A stretch of DNA of 64,000 nucleotides from Bin87 sp965219925. Its GTDB lineage: Bacteria > Chloroflexota > Dehalococcoidia > Lucifugimonadales > UBA3495. The position numbers and the translations under genes were made by a program. The notes beneath the pieces were generated by a model that made no database searches, was not told the DNA's origin, and saw only the letters and a program-made list of their open reading frames with translations. Below, piece after piece: positions 8,795 through 17,512 of this stretch. How positions within the stretch are numbered: the first letter of the stretch is position 1; every line of letters begins with the position of its first letter. The stretch covers positions 3,286,001-3,350,000 of the forward strand of contig OZ244795.1 in the NCBI GenBank assembly GCA_965219925.1. The letters are read 5' to 3'.

Positions 8795-10738
8795 CTAGAC
8801 CGACCGTAGCCACCAGAATATCGCCAGGCCCACGATCCCCAACGCCACCGCCAGGGCGTAGGTGTACACGTGCCCCGTAACGTGCAGTCGCAGCGCCACT
8901 CCCGCCCGGCGAACCGTATCGGCAGGGCCGTTCACCCCAACATCATTCACCACGGCGCGGTCGAAAAAGGCCAGCCCGGCGGACACTGTCAACACCACCC
9001 GATCAATACCCCATTGATAAACCTCGTCCACGTAATAGCGATTCTCTACCACCCGCAGCGCCGGCCCCAATCTCGCCCGCCAGGCGGTCAGGGAGATTAA
9101 CCGGCGTCCGTAAATCAGCCAGGCGACCACGAACGCTCCCACAGCCAACACAATAGACAGCGCACCCAGCAGAATGTTGAAGTGGAATTTCTCTCCATGT
9201 TCAAAGAACACAAAGCCGCCGAATCCGCTGAAACTGCCCGGCCAGTCGAATGCTATCCAGCCAAATCCCAGCGCCAGGATCGCCAGGACCGACATCACGC
9301 CGACCATGAAGATAGGGGACTCGTGAGCGTGTCCACTGTCCTCGCCCGCCTCACCAAAGAACACCACAAACATCGCCCTGGCCATGTACAGAGCGCTGAG
9401 GAAAGCGGTCAGCGTAGCCAGGATTATAAACACGACCGGCAAGTTCCCCGCTGTTGATACGGCCAGTAAAATCTCGTCCTTGCTCCAGAAACCGGACAGT
9501 ATGGGTATGCCGCCCAGCGACAAAGCTCCGATGGAAAACACGACGGCGGTTATCGGCATTGCTTTGCGTAGCCCGCCCACCCGGCGGATGTCAACGTCGC
9601 CGTGCGCTCCCACCCCGTGCATGACACTCCCGGCCCCCAGGAACAGCAGCGCCTTGGCGAATCCGTGCGCCATCAGGTGGAATACCGCCGCCGTCCAGCC
9701 GAATGCTCCCAGCGATAGCATCATCAATCCCAGGTGGGAAATGGTTGAGTATGCCAGTATTCGTTTCAGGTCGGTGGACACCAGGGCGATGGTGGCCGCC
9801 CCAAGCGCCGTAATCAATCCTATCGTGGCGGTTACCAACATCGCTTCCGGAGACGCCACGAAGATCGGATAAGCCCGAGCCACCAGGTAAACCCCCGCGA
9901 TAACCATCGTGGCCGCGTGGATCAAGGCGCTCACCGGAGTGGGCCCCTCCATAGCATCCGGCAGCCACACGTGAAACGGAAACTGCGCCGATTTCCCCAT
10001 CGCTCCAAGCAGCAGCAGCAGCGCCGCCGCCGTGGTAACGCCGCTGCCCAAGGTTCCTGATTGGGCGGCGGCAAACGCGTCGCTCATGCTGAAGCTCCCG
10101 ACGTTCACCCACAACAGCAAGATGCCCACGAGCAGTCCCACATCGCCGATTCGGGTGACCACGAAGGCTTTTTTGGCGGCTTCCCGCGGCCCCGGGTTCT
10201 CGAACCAGAATCCGATCAACAGGTACGAACACAGGCCCACCAGTTCCCAGGCGATATACAACAGCAGGAAGTTGTCGGCTAGCACCAACGTGAGCATCGC
10301 CGCGACGAAAAGCGCCTGCCATGCAAAGTACCAACCGAACCTTGCATCGCCCTTCATGTAGTCCAGCGAATACAGCTGCACGCCAAGAGCCACGAAAGTG
10401 ACCAACCCCAGCAGTACCACGGTCAGGGGGTCAATCAAAATACCCCATTCGAGATGGATGGCCTGGTCCACCGAGGCGGCAACGCCGGGGAGACCTGCCT
10501 CAAACCATGCTGTGCTGAAATGGCACGTCAATGCGCCGGTTAATCCGCTGACCTCGCACCCTTGCACTGCCTCCGACGCGCCCAGGAAATCCGCCAGCGC
10601 CCAAACCCACAACCCGAAGCCGGCCGCGATTGCCAGAATGGCCAACGGCGCACCCCGCAGGGGCAACCAGCGTTGCAGCAGAATAATCGCCGGACACGCG
10701 ACGAACGAAAATACCGGTATCAGAAAAGCAAGCGACAT
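8795..10738 (-). CDS. nuoL: NADH-quinone oxidoreductase-like subunit L
   Basis: A 647-residue protein, normal for subunit L, with ATG start and helices throughout. Typical motifs are FLLLYIAWELVGLCSYLLIG, FPFHVWLPDAMEGPTPVSAL with its antiporter-like lysine/histidine environment, and AYSTISHLGLMMLSLG. The C-terminal part carries the extended amphipathic and final membrane helices expected for L. It is the most distal proton-pumping subunit of complex I. nuoK lies 24 bp upstream. Confidence 0.96.
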   Translation of the reverse strand: MSLAFLIPVFSFVACPAIILLQRWLPLRGAPLAILAIAAGFGLWVWALADFLGASEAVQGCEVSGLTGALTCHFSTAWFEAGLPGVAASVDQAIHLEWGILIDPLTVVLLGLVTFVALGVQLYSLDYMKGDARFGWYFAWQALFVAAMLTLVLADNFLLLYIAWELVGLCSYLLIGFWFENPGPREAAKKAFVVTRIGDVGLLVGILLLWVNVGSFSMSDAFAAAQSGTLGSGVTTAAALLLLLGAMGKSAQFPFHVWLPDAMEGPTPVSALIHAATMVIAGVYLVARAYPIFVASPEAMLVTATIGLITALGAATIALVSTDLKRILAYSTISHLGLMMLSLGAFGWTAAVFHLMAHGFAKALLFLGAGSVMHGVGAHGDVDIRRVGGLRKAMPITAVVFSIGALSLGGIPILSGFWSKDEILLAVSTAGNLPVVFIILATLTAFLSALYMARAMFVVFFGEAGEDSGHAHESPIFMVGVMSVLAILALGFGWIAFDWPGSFSGFGGFVFFEHGEKFHFNILLGALSIVLAVGAFVVAWLIYGRRLISLTAWRARLGPALRVVENRYYVDEVYQWGIDRVVLTVSAGLAFFDRAVVNDVGVNGPADTVRRAGVALRLHVTGHVYTYALAVALGIVGLAIFWWLRSV

Positions 10739-10762
10739 TGTTCAGGAACCAACCAATACCGA

Positions 10763-11083
10763 TTACCACTTCAGCAGGTTGATCTCGTCTACATTGACGG
10801 TGCCGCGGTTCCGATACATCCGCAGGATGATGGCGAAGGCCAGACCGACTTCGGCGGCGGCAACGGTTATCACGAATATGGCGATAATCTGTCCGTCAAA
10901 AGCCTCGAACCTGCCGGTACCGTTGAGGTATGAAGCAGCGGCGATCAGGTTGATATTCACAGCGTTCAGCATCAGCTCGATGGACAGCACGATCAATACC
11001 GCGCTCCGCCGCGCCAGCACGCCATACAAACCGATCCCGAAGAGAGCGGCGCTCAACAATTGGTAATACAGCAGAGGAACCAT
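10763..11083 (-). CDS. nuoK: NADH-quinone oxidoreductase-like subunit K
   Basis: A 106-residue protein with three membrane helices, a normal size. It has the conserved SIELMLNAVNINLIA segment, whose glutamate sits in the membrane proton path, and AAEVGLAFAIIL with a second conserved glutamate. It begins with ATG, starts 6 bp after nuoJ and is followed by nuoL. Confidence 0.95.
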   Translation of the reverse strand: MVPLLYYQLLSAALFGIGLYGVLARRSAVLIVLSIELMLNAVNINLIAAASYLNGTGRFEAFDGQIIAIFVITVAAAEVGLAFAIILRMYRNRGTVNVDEINLLKW

Positions 11084-11089
11084 CGGCTG

Positions 11090-11617
11090 CTATGGATCAC
11101 CGATTCCCGACTGCCCGTCTCCCAACGGCGTCAGATCCTGCGTGCGGGCAATGATGATGGCACCGATCAGGGCCACCAGCAGCACCAGAGAGGCGATCTC
11201 GAACGGCAAAGCCCACTTGGTAAACAGCGACGCCGCCAGTCCCGTGAACTCCGGCGCCTGGGGTTGCGAGTCAATCTTCGGCGCGAGCCAGAAAGCCGCT
11301 CCCAGCACCGCTGCCACCCCCAGCGCCGTCAGAATCGCCAGCGGCCACTGGCGGTTATCCGTGATACGCGGGTATTCGGACGACCGCGTTAACATCACGG
11401 CGAAAAGCACCACGATGATTATCGCGCCGCCGTATATCAGAACCTGAACCAGCGCGAGGAATTCGGCGAAAAGCACCAGATATATGCCGGCAACTCCCAG
11501 CAACGACAGCAGGAGGAACAACGCCGCATGCACCACGTTCCGTGTCGCCACCACGCCGATTGCGCCTCCCAGCGTGAATACGGCGACGATTACAAACAGC
11601 GCCAACTGCACGGTCAA
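11090..11617 (-). CDS. nuoJ: NADH-quinone oxidoreductase-like subunit J
   Basis: About 175 residues with five predicted membrane helices. The NVVHAALFLLLSLLGVAGIY helix and the LVQVLIYGGAIIIVVLFAVM segment identify subunit J, which contributes to the central membrane axis of complex I. The first start is TTG at 11617; a GTG two codons later at 11611 is also possible. A GC-rich hairpin (11674-11690) lies in the 154-bp gap upstream, between this gene and the small Cys/Lys-rich gene. Confidence 0.92.
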   Translation of the reverse strand: MTVQLALFVIVAVFTLGGAIGVVATRNVVHAALFLLLSLLGVAGIYLVLFAEFLALVQVLIYGGAIIIVVLFAVMLTRSSEYPRITDNRQWPLAILTALGVAAVLGAAFWLAPKIDSQPQAPEFTGLAASLFTKWALPFEIASLVLLVALIGAIIIARTQDLTPLGDGQSGIGDP

Positions 11618-11771
11618 CTGTCCATCCGGCCGGTTGTCCGCGACCAGCGATCGTTACGAGTATCAAAGTATGAGCCGCCCGTTCGGCGGCTTCGACAGTG
11701 TGGTGTTGGCTCCAGCTGCGACATTGTGATTATGTTGGATCAGCCGAGGTTGGCTTCGTATCGAGTTAGTA

Positions 11772-12080
11772 TTAAATGGATTTCAATAGCGTGCAGGTGG
11801 CGCACTCACAATCGGGTTTATGTTTTTTGACTGTTTCGGCCACCGCTTTCGACTTACCCTTTGATTTGCCGGCGCCGCCGGATTTACTCCGGTTTTTGCC
11901 TTTGCCGATTTTACCGGCTTTGGCTGCCTTACCGGCAAGTTTACCTACCAAACCGCCAATATTGCGCGCCGCACCGAATTCGCCCTTGCCGGCGACCCGC
12001 TTTTCCGCGCACTCCACACACGTGCAGTACTCCGGATGTCGCGGAGAAAGATTTCGGAATCGTTCGTCTTCTCTGGGCAA
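11772..12080 (-). CDS. Small Lys/Gly-rich protein with paired CxCx2C clusters
   Basis: I do not recognise a named family. The 102-residue product starts at TTG and has a striking layout: HPEYCTCVEC at residues 16-24, a strongly basic, low-complexity Gly/Lys/Ala centre (about residues 30-85), and KPDCECATC at 88-96. The two ends repeat a P-[ED]-x(0,1)-C-x-C-x2-C pattern, which suggests metal binding (zinc or iron) by each cluster or both together. It sits between nuoI and nuoJ on the same strand, so it is likely co-transcribed with complex I. A role in assembly or nucleic-acid binding would be speculation. Confidence 0.65.
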   Translation of the reverse strand: MPREDERFRNLSPRHPEYCTCVECAEKRVAGKGEFGAARNIGGLVGKLAGKAAKAGKIGKGKNRSKSGGAGKSKGKSKAVAETVKKHKPDCECATCTLLKSI

Positions 12081-12122
12081 AACGTTCAGCCTTGTCTAAA
12101 TTTCTGAGTGCATCGCTGGCGA

Positions 12123-12662
12123 TCAGGTTTCGCTGCCATCTGCATCTGAGTTGCTCGCTGCCTTGGCGGCTTCTGCCCGTTGCTTAGCCAGGACCGTGGG
12201 AGGAACCCAGTGGGTGATTTCCTGGTATTTCTTGCCGATATCCAGCAATGCCGGCAGATCCACCCGATCTCCGTTGCGCTGGTACGTGCTCATTTCGTGT
12301 TCGTGGCTCATCACGATGGCGTCGAAATTACAGTACTCCACGCAGATGCCGCACAATATACAACGATTCAGATTTATTTCAAAGTAGTCCACTATCTTGC
12401 GCCGGGAGCTTTCCCCCTCCGCATGTTTCGGGTTGTCCATCATGCTGGCAGACATGCACTGGGTGGGGCAGTTTCGGATACACACCATGCAACCCGTACA
12501 GTAGGGTTCATCGACCGGTCCATCCCACGTCAGCGCGGGGAAACCCATAAAGCGCGGGCGCACGGGAGTAGGCTGGTTCGGGTATTGCTGAGTAACCGGA
12601 CGCCGAATGCCCAACATGGCGGACGCCAATGTCTGCATCATGCCTTTTACGCTTTCCAACAT
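12123..12662 (-). CDS. nuoI: NADH-quinone oxidoreductase-like subunit I (2x[4Fe-4S])
   Basis: A 179-residue ferredoxin-like subunit. Two 4Fe-4S motifs are visible: CTGCMVCIRNCP and CILCGICVEYCNFDAIVM. These carry the N6a and N6b clusters that pass electrons towards NuoB and quinone. The FDAIVMSHEHE stretch after the second motif is typical of NuoI. The ATG at 12662 is clear. A 117-bp non-coding gap separates it from nuoH. Confidence 0.95.
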   Translation of the reverse strand: MLESVKGMMQTLASAMLGIRRPVTQQYPNQPTPVRPRFMGFPALTWDGPVDEPYCTGCMVCIRNCPTQCMSASMMDNPKHAEGESSRRKIVDYFEINLNRCILCGICVEYCNFDAIVMSHEHEMSTYQRNGDRVDLPALLDIGKKYQEITHWVPPTVLAKQRAEAAKAASNSDADGSET

Positions 12663-12779
12663 ACCTGTTCGCTCCCCGTCATCCGCGTGCTTGAACGATT
12701 ACGCGAACCGTGGCCCACAGCATCTCGCGATACTCTGCAATGTTCAACGGACCCAACATCATGATAACAGCATCAGATG

Positions 12780-13892
12780 CTACGTGCGCTGTTGCGAGGC
12801 GCGCTGCTGCATCCCTTCAACTCGACTCCTGACCTGCGCCACCCGTCTGGCCGGGGCACTCATGCGGCGGTATATTATCCAGCCGGACACTGCCAGGCCA
12901 AGAACCGAAAGCAGCGTGACACTCCACCAGGGCCACTCGTAAAATCGGTACACCGCTGCAACGATTACGGTGTAAAACGACAGCGGAACCATTACCTTCC
13001 ACGCGAAAGACATCAGTTGATCGATTCGCAGGCGAGGGAAGGTTCCCCGCACCCAGAAGACCACCAGAATTACCGCATAGGTTTTCAGAAGGAACCACAC
13101 CACATCGGGCAGGAACGGCCCACCCCAACCACCCAGGAACAGCAGGGTCGCCAGGGCTGCGATGGCAAAGGTGTTGATGTATTCCGCCAGGAAAAATACC
13201 GACCAGTGGGCGCCGCTGTATTCGACGAACGGGCCACCCACGACCTCACTTTCAGCGTGGTAAATGTCGAAAGGCGTGCGACCCACTTCGGCCAACCCCG
13301 CCACGAAAAACACCACGAATCCCAGCGGCAACACCGCGATGTACGGAATGGAGGCCTGCTGCGCCACGATTTCCTGCATGTCCAGCGACTGCGCCAGAAT
13401 CGCCACTGAAGCCGCTATCAGCACAACCGGAATTTCGTACGAAATTAGCTGGGCCGCCGACCTCAACCCACCCATGATGCCATATTTGTTACCCGAACCC
13501 CAACCCGCCAGTACCAGACCCAATATCCCAATCACCGCAAAGGCGACGATATAAAACAGGCCCAGCGGCAGGTTCCGGACTACTGCGTTGGCTCCGCCCG
13601 GAATTGTCACCCAGATAACGAATGCCGACACCACCACAATTACCGGAGCGATCCAGAAGATGGCCTTCTCGGAATCATCGGGGATAATATCCTCTTTGAT
13701 AATCAGCTTAACCGCGTCGGCTATGGGTTGCATCAGACCAAACAGCCCCGTGCGGGTCGGACCGTATCGCAACTGCAATCTCCCCAGAGCCTTCCGCTCC
13801 AGCCAGGTGAGCGACAACACGATCAACGATAGCGCGGTAAACATCGCCGCCAGCGCGAGCGCGCTCCAGCCGATATCGATGAGAAAACTCAT
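12780..13892 (-). CDS. nuoH: NADH-quinone oxidoreductase-like subunit H
   Basis: A 370-residue polytopic protein with about eight helices. Identifiers are LGRLQLRYGPTRTGLFGLMQ, the quinone-chamber loop AGLAEVGRTPFDIYHAESE and the segment WVRGTFPRLRIDQLM. It joins the hydrophilic arm to the membrane arm and forms most of the quinone-binding chamber. Its ATG overlaps the nuoD TGA by four bases, indicating tight coupling. Confidence 0.96.
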   Translation of the reverse strand: MSFLIDIGWSALALAAMFTALSLIVLSLTWLERKALGRLQLRYGPTRTGLFGLMQPIADAVKLIIKEDIIPDDSEKAIFWIAPVIVVVSAFVIWVTIPGGANAVVRNLPLGLFYIVAFAVIGILGLVLAGWGSGNKYGIMGGLRSAAQLISYEIPVVLIAASVAILAQSLDMQEIVAQQASIPYIAVLPLGFVVFFVAGLAEVGRTPFDIYHAESEVVGGPFVEYSGAHWSVFFLAEYINTFAIAALATLLFLGGWGGPFLPDVVWFLLKTYAVILVVFWVRGTFPRLRIDQLMSFAWKVMVPLSFYTVIVAAVYRFYEWPWWSVTLLSVLGLAVSGWIIYRRMSAPARRVAQVRSRVEGMQQRASQQRT

Positions 13893-15040
13893 CGGTCAAC
13901 CTCACCCAGCACGATATCCAACGAGCCCAGAACCACCACACTGTCGGCCACCCAGGTATCCCGCAGCAGGCGCCGCAACGCCGACAGGTTGCAGAACGAC
14001 GGCGGCCGCACCTTAACCCGATACGGGCGATCCGTGCCATCGCTGACCAGGTACACGCCTATCTCGCCCCGCGGGTTTTCGGTCCGCACATACGATTCAC
14101 CAGCAGGGGGTCTGACCAGCCGACGACCCAGTGGGGACGCCACCGGCCCATCAGGCAGATGCCCCAGCGCCTGTTCCACGATACGCAGCGACTCGTACAT
14201 TTCCTGGATTCTCACCCAATGACGATCCCAGCAATCCCCGTCCAGACCCACCGGAATATCGAAATCAAACCGGTCGTACACCGAGTAGGGCTGTGCCTTC
14301 CGTACGTCATATTCATACCCACAGGCGCGCAGGCACGGCCCGGTCAACCCCAGGGAGATGGCTTCGTCCGCTCCAATCGGGCTGACATCCTTCAGCCGAG
14401 ACAGGAAAATCTCATTGAACGTCAAAATACGGTCGCTTTCTTCCACGTCGCGCCGCAGCACGGGCAAAAGTTCGTTCACCATCTGCCGAAAATTGTCCGG
14501 CACGTCCTCTTTCAATCCGCCAATCCGGAAATAGTTGTGCATCATCCGGGCCCCGGAGACTGCTTCAAACAGGGACTGCACCCTTTCCCTGCCTCGGAAC
14601 GAGAACATCACCGGCGTCATCGCGCCGGCGTCCAAACCCATCGTACCGACGTAAAGCAAGTGACTGGCGATCCGGTTCAGTTCGCACAGAATCACCCGCA
14701 CGTACTCGGCTCGTTCCGGCACCTCCAGACCCATCAGGCGTTCCACCGCCATGCAATAAGCCTGTTCGTTGTTGAAATTCCCGATGTAATCCAGCCGGTC
14801 GAACAGCGTCACCACCTGATGATACTGCTCACCCTCGCACAATTTCTCCGAGCCCCGATGCAGGTATCCGATATGGGGTTCCACGTCCACCACTTTCTCC
14901 CCATCAACCCACAGCACCATGCGAAAAACGCCGTGAGTCGAAGGATGTTGCGGCCCCATGTTGAGCAGCATCTCCACCGGCTGGGAGTCAACCCGCATCG
15001 ACATTGCCAATTCCGGTGTGGTTATTGGTCGGTCGGTCAT
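13889..15040 (-). CDS. nuoD: NADH-quinone oxidoreductase-like subunit D (49 kDa)
   Basis: A 383-residue subunit related to the NiFe-hydrogenase large subunit, without its metal-binding cysteines. MGPQHPSTHGVFR near residue 28 and HIGYLHRGSEKL form the quinone-site region with the conserved histidine. The C-terminus ends VVLGSLDIVLGEVDR, the usual close. The ATG at 15040 is well placed. Upstream are two small HicB-like genes instead of nuoC directly, an unusual order. Confidence 0.96.
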   Translation of the reverse strand: MTDRPITTPELAMSMRVDSQPVEMLLNMGPQHPSTHGVFRMVLWVDGEKVVDVEPHIGYLHRGSEKLCEGEQYHQVVTLFDRLDYIGNFNNEQAYCMAVERLMGLEVPERAEYVRVILCELNRIASHLLYVGTMGLDAGAMTPVMFSFRGRERVQSLFEAVSGARMMHNYFRIGGLKEDVPDNFRQMVNELLPVLRRDVEESDRILTFNEIFLSRLKDVSPIGADEAISLGLTGPCLRACGYEYDVRKAQPYSVYDRFDFDIPVGLDGDCWDRHWVRIQEMYESLRIVEQALGHLPDGPVASPLGRRLVRPPAGESYVRTENPRGEIGVYLVSDGTDRPYRVKVRPPSFCNLSALRRLLRDTWVADSVVVLGSLDIVLGEVDR

Positions 15041-15057
15041 GACGTTACCGCTCCGGT

Positions 15058-15363
15058 TTACCGGCCCGAGTCCTCTTCGGGTATCTCGAATGGCGTTCCC
15101 AAAAAACGGAAACTGGGCTGCGGCGGTTCAATCAGGCTGCTCATCCAGACGTCTCCGTTATCGTAAAACCCGGCTTCTCCCAGTACGTCGTCCAGCGCGC
15201 CCAATTGCTCGCAGTCCTCCAGGTAATCGGAAACCTGCCGGCGCAACGCTGTCCGCGCTTCCTCCCGGGAGTCTCCAAACACCGTGACCTGGAATTCGGG
15301 GCAATACGCTGACCAACCGGCGCCTGCCCGGGATTCCTCTATCTGATACACAATCCGGTCCAT
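15058..15363 (-). CDS. HicB-like small protein within the nuo operon
   Basis: A 101-residue protein beginning MDRIVYQIEESRAGAGWSA. The strand-strand-helix pattern around SAYCPEFQVTVFGDSREEAR and the helix ALRRQVSDYLEDCEQLG resemble the partial RNase H-like fold of HicB antitoxins. There is no HicA-like toxin gene beside it and no DNA-binding tail. The ATG at 15363 is chosen because the longer frame upstream covers the neighbouring gene and is Arg-rich. It lies 4 bp after the preceding small gene, inside the complex I operon. The function is unknown. Confidence 0.6.
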   Translation of the reverse strand: MDRIVYQIEESRAGAGWSAYCPEFQVTVFGDSREEARTALRRQVSDYLEDCEQLGALDDVLGEAGFYDNGDVWMSSLIEPPQPSFRFLGTPFEIPEEDSGR

Positions 15364-15367
15364 GGCT

Positions 15368-15688
15368 TCAATCGTTCCCTGCCGACGAACGGATTTCTCC
15401 CGCCGGTCTAAACCGCAAGACGATCTCCGCCTCCTCGTCCAGGTATTCCAAACCAAGCGCTTCAGCCAGCTTTCCAAACGTATCCTGACGCTCCAACCAG
15501 CCGCGCATCACCTGAATGAGCGCGTTTTGCGCCGCCGACTCAGTATTGCCGGTCGTTTCCAGCTCCAAACCTTCCACGGCGGCCACATATTTCGTGCCGT
15601 CCAACTCTACCGTCGCCACCAATTCGATGGGTATTCCGCCATCGGGTGCTGGCCGGTCAGTCTCGGGCATAGTATCCAACCCAGACAC
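15368..15688 (-). CDS. Small HicB-like hypothetical protein within the nuo operon
   Basis: A 106-residue product whose GTG start at 15688 shares its first base with the end of the nuoC TAG, so it may be translationally coupled; an ATG at 15670 is an alternative. The segment IELVATVELDGTKYVAAVEG, followed by a helix with ESAAQNALIQVMRGWLE, looks like the beta-beta-helix part of HicB-like proteins and is similar in layout to the next gene. The last third is acidic and unrecognised. No toxin partner is present. The location between nuoC and nuoD suggests a link to complex I, which is not demonstrated. Confidence 0.55.
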   Translation of the reverse strand: MSGLDTMPETDRPAPDGGIPIELVATVELDGTKYVAAVEGLELETTGNTESAAQNALIQVMRGWLERQDTFGKLAEALGLEYLDEEAEIVLRFRPAGEIRSSAGND

Positions 15689-16242
15689 TAGAACTCGCGA
15701 TACTCGTAAAACGCGTATTCCTTCCGACCGGGGAACCCCTCGAACTCGGGATACAACAGCAACGGCGAAAGATCCGGGTGGCCTTCAAACACTACGCCGA
15801 ACAGGTCATGCGCCTCGCGCTCATACCAGTCGGCGGCAGGCCACACTGTCGCAACGGACGGCAACGACGGCCCATCGTAAGGGACTCCCGCCTTGATAAC
15901 CAGTGTCCGCTCCATTGCCAGCGATTGCAAAAAGTACACCAGCTCAAATCGTTCCCGGTAGTCCACACAGGCTAAACAAAGCAGCATCCGGCAATCCAGC
16001 TGGCTGTCATCGCGGCAGGTGGCACAGGCGTCGACAATGCTGGCGGCAGGTACAGTAACCTGCGGCAAATCTCCCAATACTCCTGGAACCGGGCTCCAGG
16101 CTGACAATATGGCTACGGCGCGGTCCAACGTCGCTCGGTGATTGGCCGACAAATCATCAACGGGATCAGGTTCTACAACCGTCTCCGGTTCGTTTTCGGG
16201 GCCGGTGGCCGCGTTCCCGCTATTCTGGAGACTGTCTGCCAC
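15688..16242 (-). CDS. nuoC: NADH-quinone oxidoreductase-like subunit C (30 kDa)
   Basis: A 184-residue protein with a GTG start that overlaps the nuoB 3' end by 23 bp. The C-terminal half is characteristic: WPAADWYEREAHDLFGVVF and GHPDLSPLLLYPEFEGFP. It is a structural subunit of the hydrophilic arm that packs against NuoD. The first 60 residues are acidic and variable. The DCRMLLCLACVDYRERFELVY segment is the N-terminal alpha/beta core. Confidence 0.93.
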   Translation of the reverse strand: MADSLQNSGNAATGPENEPETVVEPDPVDDLSANHRATLDRAVAILSAWSPVPGVLGDLPQVTVPAASIVDACATCRDDSQLDCRMLLCLACVDYRERFELVYFLQSLAMERTLVIKAGVPYDGPSLPSVATVWPAADWYEREAHDLFGVVFEGHPDLSPLLLYPEFEGFPGRKEYAFYEYREF

Positions 16243-16840
16243 GGTTCCCTGCGTCGGACATTATCTTTTCCTGCAATTTCAAAATGCCGTACAGCAACGC
16301 TTCCGGCCTCGGAGGGCAACCGGGCACGTACACGTCCACCGGGATAATATGATCAACACCCATCACCACCGAGTATGAACGATAGTACGGACCACCATTG
16401 GTCGCGCAGCTGCCCATAGCGATAACCCACTTGGGTTCCGGCATCTGCTCGTACAGCAGCCTGATGGGTTCGGCCATCTTTTTCACCACTGTGCCCGCGA
16501 CTATCATGACGTCCGACTGGCGAGGCGACGGCCAGGTAACCACGCCGAACCGGTCGAAATCATGATGGGCCATGTAGGTGGATATCATCTCAATGGCACA
16601 GCACGCCAGACCGAAACTCAACGTCCACAAAGACGACTTGCGCGCCATTGCAAACAATTGGTCGGTGGTGGCGGTGATTACGCCCGGGACTCGCCCGTCG
16701 GTAGCCTGATTCAGCAGGCTGGCGCCGGGTCGGTTTCCCGCCCCCATGATTATCTCCGTACCCTGCGGCGCCATCGCCAACGGCGAAGGGTCTTCCGGCA
16801 TGTTGCCGCCCGGTGAGGCCGAGGGGGTTATTTCTGCCAT
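16220..16840 (-). CDS. nuoB: NADH-quinone oxidoreductase-like subunit B (cluster N2)
   Basis: About 206 residues. The four cluster-N2 cysteines are visible: the tandem pair in GLACCAIEM, one in MGSCATNGG and one in VPGCPPRPEALLYG. The ATG at 16840 (MAEITPSA) is chosen; a longer upstream extension in this frame merely shadows nuoA. An acidic/Pro-rich N-terminal extension of about 45 residues precedes the core. It overlaps nuoA by 13 bp and nuoC by 23 bp. This subunit delivers electrons to quinone. Confidence 0.95.
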   Translation of the reverse strand: MAEITPSASPGGNMPEDPSPLAMAPQGTEIIMGAGNRPGASLLNQATDGRVPGVITATTDQLFAMARKSSLWTLSFGLACCAIEMISTYMAHHDFDRFGVVTWPSPRQSDVMIVAGTVVKKMAEPIRLLYEQMPEPKWVIAMGSCATNGGPYYRSYSVVMGVDHIIPVDVYVPGCPPRPEALLYGILKLQEKIMSDAGNRGRQSPE

Positions 16841-17241
16841 TCCAGCACTCCCTTGCGCCAACCATAAATTACGGCGAAAAACAGCATCGCCAGAAACAGA
16901 ATCATGGCGTAGAACGGAATCGGGTTGCCGGCCGCCTTCTCCTGCAGGAACACCACCGCCCACGGAAACAGGAACACTGCCTCGACGTCGAATATCAAAA
17001 ACAGGATGGCAAAAATGTAGAACCGTATGTTTATATTTGACCACGCGAAAGGCGTGGCCGGAATGCCGCATTCGTAGGTAGTCAATTTGGCGGCGGAGCG
17101 ACGCCGGGCCGACAGTATCTGCGATGCCGCGAACATACCCCCGATAGCCACCAGCGCGATGACTATCGCCAACACAACCGCGGTCCAATTACCAACATAG
17201 TCGGCCGGGTTGAATGATTGAATTGGTACGGCATTAAGCAT
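16828..17241 (-). CDS. nuoA: NADH-quinone oxidoreductase-like subunit A
   Basis: A 137-residue protein with three membrane helices and the diagnostic loop TYECGIPATPFAWSNINIRF, followed by FLIFDVEAVFLFPWAV, whose acidic residues line the membrane axis. It is the first gene of the 11-gene complex I operon. The ATG at 17241 is preceded by a 271-bp gap containing a dispersed repeat and presumably the operon promoter, which I could not place convincingly. Confidence 0.95.
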   Translation of the reverse strand: MLNAVPIQSFNPADYVGNWTAVVLAIVIALVAIGGMFAASQILSARRRSAAKLTTYECGIPATPFAWSNINIRFYIFAILFLIFDVEAVFLFPWAVVFLQEKAAGNPIPFYAMILFLAMLFFAVIYGWRKGVLEWQK

Positions 17242-17402
17242 GGTTAGCAGTCTTGACCGACTTTATCAGGGATGGGAACCAGCCCAATTTGGGCGTCTAC
17301 AGTTTCGGACGTTCGAGCCATCGTAGCAACGGCCTGTTCCGGTGTCAACGTTGCAGGACGAGGAACCGGGGCCTTCCTCACAAAGTTGTGGGAATTAACC
17401 AC

Positions 17403-17490
17403 CCGCTCGTCCTGAGCCTGTCGAAGGACGGTCGCCGATGGTTCGACAAGCTCACCATGAGCGGAGTTCGGAGGGCTTTGAAAAGGCCCT
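17403..17490. repeat. Dispersed repeat family A, copy 1
   Basis: An imperfect inverted repeat of about 23-bp arms (CCGCTC...TGTCGAA / TTCGACAAGCTCA...GAGCGG) enclosing GGACGGTCGCCGATGG, plus a tail ending TTTGAAAAGGCCCT. Two more copies occur at 53585-53695 and 55980-56069. It lies between nuoA and the next gene; nothing else is seen in this 271-bp gap. Confidence 0.85.
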
Positions 17491-17512
17491 AACGAGGGGC
17501 GTGGTCTGCTCG

